Origin: Planctomycetota bacterium | GTDB lineage: Bacteria; Planctomycetota; Phycisphaerae; FEN-1346; JAACEH01 | NCBI GenBank assembly: GCA_016935955.1 | Contig: JAFGPY010000285.1 | Span: 1-7,321, forward strand | Reading direction: 5' to 3' | DNA: 7,321 nt | Shown: piece by piece, positions 1-6,196 of the stretch | Layout of the letters: each line of letters opens with the position of its first letter | How positions within the stretch are numbered: the stretch's first letter is position 1 | Notes under the pieces: model-generated | What the model was told of the DNA's origin: nothing | The model's input: the letters and a program-made list of their open reading frames with translations, nothing else | The model's database searches: none | Made by a program: the position numbers and the translations under genes

Positions 1-23
1 GATGCCGGGGGCTTCAACGGCAA
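1..23. repeat. 23-base direct repeat, copy 1 (right half of a hairpin element)
   Basis: This stretch is identical to 114-136. In the second copy the repeat begins at the loop of a hairpin, so copy 1 is probably the right half of the same hairpin, cut by the window edge. The shared tail after the G-run is CTTCAACGGCAA. The two copies are 113 bases apart and the sequence after them differs, so this is a dispersed element and not a simple tandem duplication. Confidence 0.7.
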
Positions 24-61
24 CACTGCCGTGGGACAACCTGCGGGGCGCCACGTACAAG

Positions 62-80
62 CCCGCCGCACTGCGGCGGG
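62..80. repeat. GC-rich hairpin, 8-9 bp stem
   Basis: CCCGCCGC (62-69) and GCGGCGGG (73-80) are perfect reverse complements around the 3-base loop ACT. The outer loop bases are themselves complementary. No T-run follows on either strand, so it is not a standard intrinsic terminator. Its geometry matches the neighbouring hairpin at 106-124, which suggests a REP/BIME-like extragenic cluster. Confidence 0.6.
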
Positions 81-105
81 ATACGAATGTTCGCAACCGT
101 TCGAT

Positions 106-136
106 CCCCCGGCGATGCCGGGGGCTTCAACGGCAA
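106..136. repeat. Hairpin element carrying the 23-base repeat, copy 2
   Basis: CCCCCGGC (106-113) pairs perfectly with GCCGGGGG (117-124) around the loop GAT. It is followed by the tail CTTCAACGGCAA (125-136). Positions 114-136 repeat 1-23 exactly. A short palindrome with a conserved flank in an intergenic gap is the usual form of a REP-type dispersed element. It lacks a U-tract, so termination is not its obvious role. What it really is depends on how often it occurs elsewhere in the genome. Confidence 0.6.
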
Positions 137-304
137 AGCCGCCGGTCGACAGCGTACATTCAACCGTAGAATGCCGCAGGCGGCCCCGGATTCGGCTGCA
201 CATGGCGGTCCCGGTTGGCCGATAAAAATGATGCGCGGCATCGGGCAGTGGGCACGTTGCCGCGCGGTCACCCAGCACACGGATGTGTTGCGAGGACACG
301 CTGT

Positions 305-2707
305 ATGAAGTGGGCACGTGGTGTCAGTGGGCGCGGGCGCTTCCTGCGCAGAAACCTTCTCCATCGATTGTCCATGGCCGTGGTCGCCTCTTGGCTGGCG
401 TCGGTCTGCGCCTCGGCGCTGTCCGCGCAGCCGCTGCCCGGTCCCGTCTGGTCCTGCGGACGCGACAACTACGGGCAACTCGGCATCGGCGACACAGGTG
501 ACGCCGGCGACCGCACGACGCCCGTGCGGACCCTGACGCTCTCGGCCGTTGCGGCCGTGGAAGCCGGCCTCTATCACACGTTGGCGCTCGACGACCAGGG
601 CGGCGTCTGGGCCTGGGGCTACAACTGGGTCGGCCAGGTGGGCGACGGCACGACAACCGATCGCCGCGAGCCGGTCGCCGTGATCGGCCTCGGCGCGTGC
701 AAGGCCGTGGCCGCAGGCAACTACCATTCGCTGGCGATTGCCGCCGACGGCACGTTGTGGGGCTGGGGCCGCAACTACTTCGGGCAACTGGGCGACGGGT
801 CGACCATCGACCGTGCCGTGCCCGTCCAGGTCGTCGGCGTGGCGGACGTCGTGGCCGTCTCAGGCGGCCGCTTCCACACCGTGGCGCTCACCAGTGACGG
901 GTCCGTCTGGACCTGGGGCAGGAACCTCAACGGGCAACTGGGCGACGGCACGACGACCACCCGCCTCACTCCCGTCCAGGTGACGGGCGTCTCGGGCGTC
1001 ATCGCCGTTGCGGCCGGGTACAGTCACACGGTCGTCGCCAAGAGCGACGGCACGGTCTGGACCTGGGGCCGCAACAACTACGGTCAGATTGGCGACGGGT
1101 CCACGACCGACCGCCTGTCGCCGGTCCAGGTCACCACCCTGAGCTGCGTGGCAAGTGTTGCCGCCGGGTACTACCACTCGCTGGCCGTCAAGGACGACGG
1201 CACGGTGGCCGCCTGGGGCCGCAACCTCGAGGGCCAGCTCGGCGACGGGTCGACAACCAACCGCCTGCGGCCGGTGGCCATGAGCACGGTGACCGGCGTG
1301 GAGTCCCTTTCGGCCGGAAGCAATCACACCCTGATCCTGGCCGGCGGCGGCTGCCTGTGGGCCTGCGGCTACAACGAGAACGGGCAACTCGGCGATGGCA
1401 CGATCGTCAACCGTACCCAGCCGGTTCGCGTTGCGGGGGTTGGCGGCAAGGGCTACCTGCCCAACGTCGTCGCCATGGCCTGCGGCGGGTATCACAGCCT
1501 GGCGATCATCAACTGCACGGCGACCTTCGGCGTCGACTGGCAACCGCCCGAGGGCGGCACGCTCACCTACGAGCCGCAGAAGGACGTGTACGACTATGGC
1601 GACCTGATTACGGTCGAGGCCGTGCCCGAGACGGGCTGGTCCCTGAGCGGCTGGGGCGAGTTGCCGTCGGGTGCCGACGGCGGGATGGGGTCGGCTCCCG
1701 AGGCGGCGATCTCGTTCAACGTGCTCTGCGACTCCCTGGCGGTGGCCGACTTCGCCGAGCAGTACTACGACTTCGAGCTGCTCGTTTCGCCGGGCGGCCA
1801 GGTCACGGGCGATCCGCCGGGGACGTATCGGGCGGGGACCACCGTTTCGCTTCACGCCGAGCCGGATGAAGGTTACCGCTTTGCGGCCTGGTTCGTCAAT
1901 GATGAGCCCCTCGCCGACACAGAGCACCTGCTGATGCTGCTCCTGGACGGCGACAAGAACGTCGAGGCGGTCTTTGCCCGCCAGTGCGTTCTGACGGTCG
2001 TCGACGGATCCGGCAGCGGCGTGTACGACGAAGGGACGGAGGTCGAGATCGTCGCCGATTGGCCCGAGGACCACTTCGACCGCTGGGTCGGCGACGTCGC
2101 GACGGTGACCGACGTACTGAGTGCGACGACGGTCATCACGGTCGACGGGCACTACACGGTGACGGCCGTGGCGACGTCGCAACTGGCGATCGAGGTGCGG
2201 ACGGGAGGCGATCTCGACTGGGTCTACCAGAACACGCCCAACTGCCTGAGTCGCGGCGGCCACACGGTCAGCCTGGAGGTCGTGGTGCTCGATTACGCGG
2301 GCAACGACTCGGTCGATCTGACGGTAGCCAAGGCGCCGGGCAGCGGCCTCGGCGAGGTGAGCGTTGCCGACGACCCCTTGGGAAACCCGCTGGTGCGGCT
2401 GATTGTCGGCAGCATGCGCACCGACGGCGTGACCGGCGCCGGCGCCCTGACGCTGGTCGTGGCGGCGACCGGCAACGTGTGGGGGCAGGCCTCGGCGTCG
2501 GTTCCCTTCGTGGTCCGCCGCCTGGGCGACGTGGATGGCAACGGCGGGGCCGAGCCGACCGATCTGACGCTGATGATCCTGTGCCTGAACGGAATGGCGC
2601 CTCCGACCATCCCTCCCAGGGCCTTCGACCTGGACGCCAACGGCGGGGCCGAGCCGACCGACCTGGGAACCCTGATCAACGTTCTCAACGGAATCCCTGT
2701 GGGTTGA
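305..2707 (+). CDS. Secreted RCC1 beta-propeller / InlB-like repeat / dockerin-type protein
   Basis: An 800-residue exported protein of unknown function. The ATG at 305 is chosen because GAGG lies 9 bases upstream (292-295) and it gives a signal peptide directly: a basic N-terminus, a hydrophobic stretch at about 23-38, and a likely cleavage after ALSA (residue 41). Further upstream in-frame starts would bury that signal. Residues about 46-403 contain seven RCC1 repeats, seen as W-x-W/C-G followed by GQLGDGST and an AAGxYHSLA motif. Seven is the number in a closed RCC1 propeller. Residues about 405-630 look like three divergent InlB B-repeat/beta-grasp modules (for example the GTTVSLHAEPDEGYRFAAW stretch). 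Residues 741-796 hold two EF-hand loops of dockerin type (D742, D744, N746, G747, D753; and D775, D777, N779, G780, D786). Bacterial RCC1 proteins of this kind are extracellular binding or scaffold proteins. No enzymatic domain is visible, and no cohesin gene lies in the window. No clear terminator follows. Confidence 0.88.
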   Translation: MKWARGVSGRGRFLRRNLLHRLSMAVVASWLASVCASALSAQPLPGPVWSCGRDNYGQLGIGDTGDAGDRTTPVRTLTLSAVAAVEAGLYHTLALDDQGGVWAWGYNWVGQVGDGTTTDRREPVAVIGLGACKAVAAGNYHSLAIAADGTLWGWGRNYFGQLGDGSTIDRAVPVQVVGVADVVAVSGGRFHTVALTSDGSVWTWGRNLNGQLGDGTTTTRLTPVQVTGVSGVIAVAAGYSHTVVAKSDGTVWTWGRNNYGQIGDGSTTDRLSPVQVTTLSCVASVAAGYYHSLAVKDDGTVAAWGRNLEGQLGDGSTTNRLRPVAMSTVTGVESLSAGSNHTLILAGGGCLWACGYNENGQLGDGTIVNRTQPVRVAGVGGKGYLPNVVAMACGGYHSLAIINCTATFGVDWQPPEGGTLTYEPQKDVYDYGDLITVEAVPETGWSLSGWGELPSGADGGMGSAPEAAISFNVLCDSLAVADFAEQYYDFELLVSPGGQVTGDPPGTYRAGTTVSLHAEPDEGYRFAAWFVNDEPLADTEHLLMLLLDGDKNVEAVFARQCVLTVVDGSGSGVYDEGTEVEIVADWPEDHFDRWVGDVATVTDVLSATTVITVDGHYTVTAVATSQLAIEVRTGGDLDWVYQNTPNCLSRGGHTVSLEVVVLDYAGNDSVDLTVAKAPGSGLGEVSVADDPLGNPLVRLIVGSMRTDGVTGAGALTLVVAATGNVWGQASASVPFVVRRLGDVDGNGGAEPTDLTLMILCLNGMAPPTIPPRAFDLDANGGAEPTDLGTLINVLNGIPVG
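605..1504 (+). repeat. Intragenic RCC1 repeats with exact 150-bp period
   Basis: The W-x-W/C-G motif of blades two to seven recurs at residues 101, 151, 201, 251, 301 and 351, which is exactly 50 codons (150 bp) apart. The last unit carries an insertion of about six residues (around GGKGYLPN, 380-387). At DNA level, segments such as GGGCAACTGGGCGACGG are shared between units, while other parts have diverged. This indicates expansion by internal duplication with reading frame and blade length held constant. Confidence 0.8.
2540..2661 (+). repeat. Duplicated EF-hand coding segments of the dockerin-like module
   Basis: Bases 2540-2562 and 2639-2661 are identical over 23 bases. They encode NGGAEPTD in both calcium-loop repeats, 33 codons apart. 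Each loop has the D-x-D-x-N-G-x5-D ligand pattern of dockerin type I. Identity at the DNA level, including third codon positions, points to recent duplication or gene conversion between the two halves. Confidence 0.7.
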
Positions 2708-2783
2708 ACCCGCGTGTCCTGCGGCGGCGGCGAACCGCTTCGGCTGCGCAGTCGCGGCGTCGAAAAATCGGGTGGGTTTCCTC

Positions 2784-2812
2784 TGGAATTGAGGTCGGCC
2801 ACAGGCTACACT
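2784..2812 (+). promoter_or_regulatory. Weak candidate promoter for recA
   Basis: TACACT (2807-2812) resembles a -10 hexamer, and TGGAAT (2784-2789) lies 17 bases upstream as a poor -35. It would start a transcript near 2819 with a leader of about 135 bases before recA. The -35 match is only three of six, so this is a guess. I found no clear LexA box of the CTGT-N8-ACAG or GAAC-N4-GTTC type nearby. Confidence 0.2.
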
Positions 2813-2828
2813 CGCACGTGCGGTTGGT

Positions 2829-2899
2829 CGGAGCTGTCGCCGCTCCGTGCTGATCGTGTTCTCGACGCGGTCGACCGGAACGTGCGCGCCCGAGAACGC
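2829..2899 (+). promoter_or_regulatory. Structured leader upstream of recA (two hairpins)
   Basis: CGGAGC (2829-2834) pairs with GCTCCG (2842-2847). A longer hairpin pairs GTGTTCTCG (2856-2864) with CGAGAACGC (2891-2899), nine pairs including one G-U. Inside it, CGCG at 2866-2869 can pair with CGCG at 2885-2888. There is no U-tract, so it is not a terminator. It ends about 43 bases before the recA ribosome binding site. It could be a leader structure affecting translation or mRNA stability, or a protein-binding inverted repeat (GTTC...GAAC). The role is inference. Confidence 0.4.
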
Positions 2900-2954
2900 C
2901 CACTCGATGGCAACCAATCACTCTTCACGACATGCACGGGCTAAGGAGAATCGG

Positions 2955-4028
<1,074 letters not shown>

Positions 4029-4079
4029 CGTTCCTGCCTCTGTTGATCGAACGGTGTCAGTCGTATTATGAACAGGTAC

Positions 4080-4113
4080 GGCGACCGGCGAGGTGTCGCC
4101 GGTCGCCCTTTTT
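4080..4113 (+). terminator. Rho-independent terminator of recA
   Basis: GGCGACCGGCGA (4080-4091) and TCGCCGGTCGCC (4096-4107) form a perfect 12-bp stem around the loop GGTG. It is followed by C and five Ts (4109-4113). It lies 52 bases after the recA stop and separates recA from the htrA-type protease gene. Confidence 0.95.
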
Positions 4114-4125
4114 ATGTGGGCACCC

Positions 4126-4152
4126 GAAGTTGACGGGGTGGCGAATGTCGGT
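4126..4152 (+). promoter_or_regulatory. Candidate ECF/sigma-E-like promoter for the HtrA gene
   Basis: GAAGTT (4126-4131), a 16-base spacer and TCGGT (4148-4152) resemble the sigma-E pattern GAACTT-N16-TCTGA. It sits between the recA terminator and the protease start and would give a leader of about 30 bases. An overlapping TTGACG (4130-4135) is a good sigma-70 -35, but only a poor -10 (TAGAGG, 4152-4157) follows at 16 bases. Since DegP in E. coli is driven by sigma-E, the match is suggestive but weak. Confidence 0.25.
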
Positions 4153-4188
4153 AGAGGCGTATGTTATTGGTTGGAGGGAGTAGAGGAG

Positions 4189-5673
4189 ATGAAGACGAAC
4201 ATGTGGAAAGCAGGACGAGTGGTGGTGCTTGTTGCAGCGATGGTTCTGATGGTGGGCCCGGCGGCGGTCATGGCCGACGACGCGCAGGCTTACCAGGAGT
4301 TGCAGGAACGAATTGAGAAGGTGTCCGAGAACCTGGGCAAGAGCGTGGTCAGCGTCCAGACCAAGGCCAAGGTGACCGAACAGTCGCTCGGCGGGGATTC
4401 GGATCTGTGGGACATGTTGCCGGACCAGTGGCGTCGCCGCTTGCCGCAACGTCGCCAGGAACCGAAGCAGGATAGCGAAGAACTTGTGCCGCAGGGCATC
4501 GGGTCGGGCGTGATCATCTCGACCGACGGGTACATTCTGACCAACCAGCACGTGGTCCGCGGGGCCGACGAGGTGGACGTCGTGATGGCCGACAAGCGGC
4601 ACTTCAAGGCGACGGTGGTCGGCCAGGACGCCCGCAGCGACCTGGCAGTGCTGAAGATCGACGCCGAGGACCTTCCGGCCGCGGAGCTTAACGGCAGCGC
4701 CGAGGTGCGCCGCGGGATGTTCGTTCTGGCCGTGGGATCGCCGTTCGGCTTCGGCGCCGACGGGCAGGCCAGCGTCAGCTTCGGCATCGTCAGCGGCACG
4801 CGGCGACGGCTGGCCCTGGGCACCGAGGAAGAGGACCGTTTCTACGGCAAGCTGATCCAGACGGACGCGGCCATCAATCCGGGCAACAGCGGCGGGCCGC
4901 TGTGCGCCCTGGACGGCAAGGTCATCGGCGTCAACGTGGCGATCGCCTCGCGCGGCGGGGGAAGCCAGGGCGTCGGCTTCGCCATCCCGATCGACGAGGC
5001 CACGCTCGACATCATCCAGCGGCTGAAGAAGGGCAAGGAGATCGAGTACGGGTACCTCGGCGTCGAGATTCGCGACCCGCGGCCGATCGAGAGCGAAACG
5101 GCCGGGGCCAAGATCGGCATGGGGGCCTTCGTCAGTTCCGTCGTGCCGGGCAGTCCGGCCGACAAGGCGGGGTTGATGCCCGCGGACCTGATCGTCGAAC
5201 TCAACGGCAAGCCCGTGACCGATGCCGACGACCTGGTGGCCCGGGTCGGCATGACGCCGGTCGGCGAGAAGGTGGAGATGGTGCTCTATCGCAGCGGTGA
5301 GAAGATCACCGCGACGGCCAAGGTCGTCCGCCGCGACGCCGACAAGATCGCCTCGGGCAACACGGACGACGGCGACAAGGATCGTCCGGCTCCGGAAGGC
5401 TCGTTCGAGTGGCGCGGCCTGACGCTTCAGGACCTGACGCCCGCGCTGCGGAAAGAGGCCGAGGTCGATGAGAACGTCCAGGGCGTCTACGTTGCCCGCG
5501 TGGACGACGACAGCAAGGCCCACGAGAGCGGGCTGCGCGCCGGAATGGTCATCGACCAGGTGGCCTCGCAGAAGGTCGGCGACCTGGAGACCCTGAAGAA
5601 GGCCAGCAAGAAGCTCAAGGGCCCCGTCTTCGTCAACGTCGTAGGCCGCGGACCGATGATCGTCGGCCAGTAA
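4189..5673 (+). CDS. degP: Do/HtrA-family periplasmic serine endopeptidase (DegP-like)
   Basis: An ATP-independent protease and chaperone for misfolded envelope proteins, 494 residues. The start at 4189 has GGAGGG (4173-4178) ten bases upstream and begins a signal peptide: MKTNMWKAGR, a hydrophobic core at 11-28, and cleavage likely after VMA (residue 29). GAGGAG also touches the ATG directly and could serve a second ATG at 4201, four codons in; both keep the signal. The chymotrypsin-fold domain spans about 40-280 with the catalytic triad H121 (TNQHVV), D151 (RSDLAVL) and S234 (GNSGGP). Between about 66 and 100 lies a basic, proline-containing insertion where Do proteases carry the regulatory LA loop. 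PDZ1 is about 286-380 (starting YLGVEI) and PDZ2 about 405-490 (starting WRGLTLQDL), the two-PDZ arrangement of DegP/DegQ. The DegP versus DegQ assignment is not decidable here. It appears to be a single-gene unit between two terminators. Confidence 0.96.
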   Translation: MKTNMWKAGRVVVLVAAMVLMVGPAAVMADDAQAYQELQERIEKVSENLGKSVVSVQTKAKVTEQSLGGDSDLWDMLPDQWRRRLPQRRQEPKQDSEELVPQGIGSGVIISTDGYILTNQHVVRGADEVDVVMADKRHFKATVVGQDARSDLAVLKIDAEDLPAAELNGSAEVRRGMFVLAVGSPFGFGADGQASVSFGIVSGTRRRLALGTEEEDRFYGKLIQTDAAINPGNSGGPLCALDGKVIGVNVAIASRGGGSQGVGFAIPIDEATLDIIQRLKKGKEIEYGYLGVEIRDPRPIESETAGAKIGMGAFVSSVVPGSPADKAGLMPADLIVELNGKPVTDADDLVARVGMTPVGEKVEMVLYRSGEKITATAKVVRRDADKIASGNTDDGDKDRPAPEGSFEWRGLTLQDLTPALRKEAEVDENVQGVYVARVDDDSKAHESGLRAGMVIDQVASQKVGDLETLKKASKKLKGPVFVNVVGRGPMIVGQ

Positions 5674-5752
5674 GTTCCTACGAGACCGGCGACCCCTGCG
5701 GCCGATTGTGGGCGACGGATCGAGTCGGTTTCGAAGAAGTGAAGTCCGTCTC

Positions 5753-5789
5753 CGATGGCCGCACCTTTTCGGGTGCGGCCATCGTCTTT
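5753..5789 (+). terminator. Rho-independent terminator of the HtrA-type gene
   Basis: CGATGGCCGCACC (5753-5765) and GGTGCGGCCATCG (5772-5784) form a perfect 13-bp stem with loop TTTTCG, followed by TCTTT. It lies 80 bases downstream of the protease stop codon. Confidence 0.92.
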
Positions 5790-5854
5790 GGGGCACAGGA
5801 AGCCGATGCGGGGCCGGCGCACTGAATCATCTGTGAAAAAATGGACTCTTTTAC

Positions 5855-5883
5855 TTGCATTTTAAGCTATTGCGTAGTATAGT
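5855..5883 (+). promoter_or_regulatory. Strong sigma-70 promoter of the putative small RNA / leader
   Basis: TTGCAT (5855-5860), a 17-base spacer and TATAGT (5878-5883) match the consensus hexamers well at ideal spacing. A-tract and T-tract sequence just upstream (5836-5841, 5849-5852) could act as an UP element. Transcription would begin near 5890. The AT-richness stands out against the GC-rich surroundings, and this is the clearest promoter in the window. Confidence 0.8.
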
Positions 5884-5916
5884 CTTATCGGAGGGAGTCA
5901 GAAGGTTGTTGCGCTG

Positions 5917-5957
5917 GGTCGTCCCGGTGTGCACTGAGACCGGGAGGGCCTTTTTCT
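5917..5957 (+). terminator. First terminator hairpin downstream of the small-RNA promoter
   Basis: GGTCGTCCCGGT (5917-5928) pairs with ACCGGGAGGGCC (5939-5950) over 11 of 12 positions, with one G-G mismatch and one G-U pair, around a 10-base loop. It is followed directly by TTTTTCTT. It is only about 27 bases from the predicted transcription start. It may terminate, or may be an internal hairpin of a longer RNA. Confidence 0.7.
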
Positions 5958-6010
5958 TCAGCTAAGGCCGATTGCGAACGACCTGACGACTCTGCAGACG
6001 CTTTTATCAG

Positions 6011-6054
6011 GCGGACTTTGACCCCGTTGCGGGGGGCCGAAGTCCGCTTTTTTT
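6011..6054 (+). terminator. Second terminator hairpin, with T7 tract
   Basis: GCGGACTTT (6011-6019) pairs with GAAGTCCGC (6039-6047, one G-U). Inside, CCCCG (6022-6026) pairs with CGGGG (6030-6034) around TTG. Seven Ts follow (6048-6054). This is a strong intrinsic terminator about 140 bases before the PEP-CTERM start codon. Confidence 0.9.
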
Positions 6055-6196
6055 GTTGGTACGGATCGTTGCAGCCGTGGGCTGGGAGTCCGATGGCTCC
6101 CCAATGGCATTCAGAGGGGGCCCAGGGCGGCAACGCGCAGGACGAGGCGCGCCGCACGGCGATGAGGCCAGGACCGGACGCCAAAGGAGAATAGCG

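Larger units (their letters stand above)
1..304. other. Gene-free stretch with hairpins, upstream of the RCC1 gene
   Basis: I see no convincing gene here. Reading frames crossing it in both directions have no ribosome binding site and no recognisable protein family. It holds three compact GC-rich hairpin elements, one cut by the window edge, within positions 1-136 and described separately. From 137 to 304 there is unique-looking sequence ending in the ribosome binding site of the RCC1 gene (GAGG, 292-295). The only AT-rich patch is around 221-230 (GATAAAAATG). It could be part of a -10 region, but no -35 at proper spacing accompanies it, so I do not call a promoter. Confidence 0.6.
5890..6054 (+). 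ncRNA. Putative structured small RNA or untranslated leader
   Basis: The transcript from the promoter at 5855-5883 would run about 68 bases to the first terminator or about 165 bases to the second. It contains no ATG. The 5' end can pair with a segment beyond the first hairpin: GAGTC (5895-5899) with GACTC (5988-5992), and AGGTTGTT (5903-5910) with AACGACCT (5977-5984, one G-U), separated by a 3x3 internal loop and extended by GC/GC after a one-base bulge. This long-range helix encloses the first hairpin. The overall form (closing stem, unpaired middle, apical hairpin, terminator) is that of a discrete structured RNA. I do not recognise a family: the conserved SRP RNA loop is absent, it is too short for RNase P, and it is a poor fit to 6S RNA. 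The alternative is a long leader of the PEP-CTERM gene with two attenuating terminators. Confidence 0.5.
5674..6196. other. 523-base intergenic region: terminator, promoter, two more terminators
   Basis: No protein gene is supportable here. In order it holds the HtrA-gene terminator (5753-5789), an AT-rich island with a strong sigma-70 promoter (about 5830-5890), terminator hairpins at 5917-5957 and 6011-6054, and then about 130 bases before the ribosome binding site of the PEP-CTERM gene. There is no ATG between 5890 and 6054. In 6055-6183 I see only short possible pairings (for example GGGAG/CTCCC) and no second clear promoter, so the source of PEP-CTERM transcription is open. Confidence 0.7.

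Noticed and set aside
1..136. Possible CRISPR array from the 23-base repeats
   Set aside because: Only two copies are seen, with about 90 bases between them that themselves contain another hairpin; spacing and number do not fit a CRISPR array.
215..304. Earlier TTG start at 215 for the RCC1 protein
   Set aside because: It would add 30 residues ahead of a normal signal peptide and lacks a ribosome binding site; ATG 305 has GAGG at good spacing.
2724..2754. Hairpin-forming GC-rich sequence after the RCC1 gene as a terminator
   Set aside because: Pairing is patchy (CTGCG/CGCAG and CGAA/TTCG only) and no T-run follows.
860..2917. Long open frame of 685 codons on the minus strand opposite the RCC1 gene
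   Set aside because: It is the mirror of a GC-rich coding region; its translation is rich in R, A, H, D and Q with no family resemblance, and the + strand has clear domain structure.
4043..4071. TTGATC with TATTAT 15 bases downstream as a promoter for the HtrA gene
   Set aside because: The spacer is too short, and the strong recA terminator lies between it and the gene.
4066..5796. Minus-strand open frame of 576 codons opposite the HtrA gene
   Set aside because: The + strand carries an unmistakable serine protease with triad and PDZ domains; the opposite frame spans two terminators and has no recognisable motif.
5890..6054. Identification of the putative RNA as SRP RNA, 6S RNA, RNase P RNA, tmRNA or a known riboswitch
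   Set aside because: The SRP GGTCAGG...GGAAGGNAGCA loop is absent, length is wrong for RNase P and tmRNA, the 6S-like bubble is too asymmetric, and no riboswitch core motif is recognisable.
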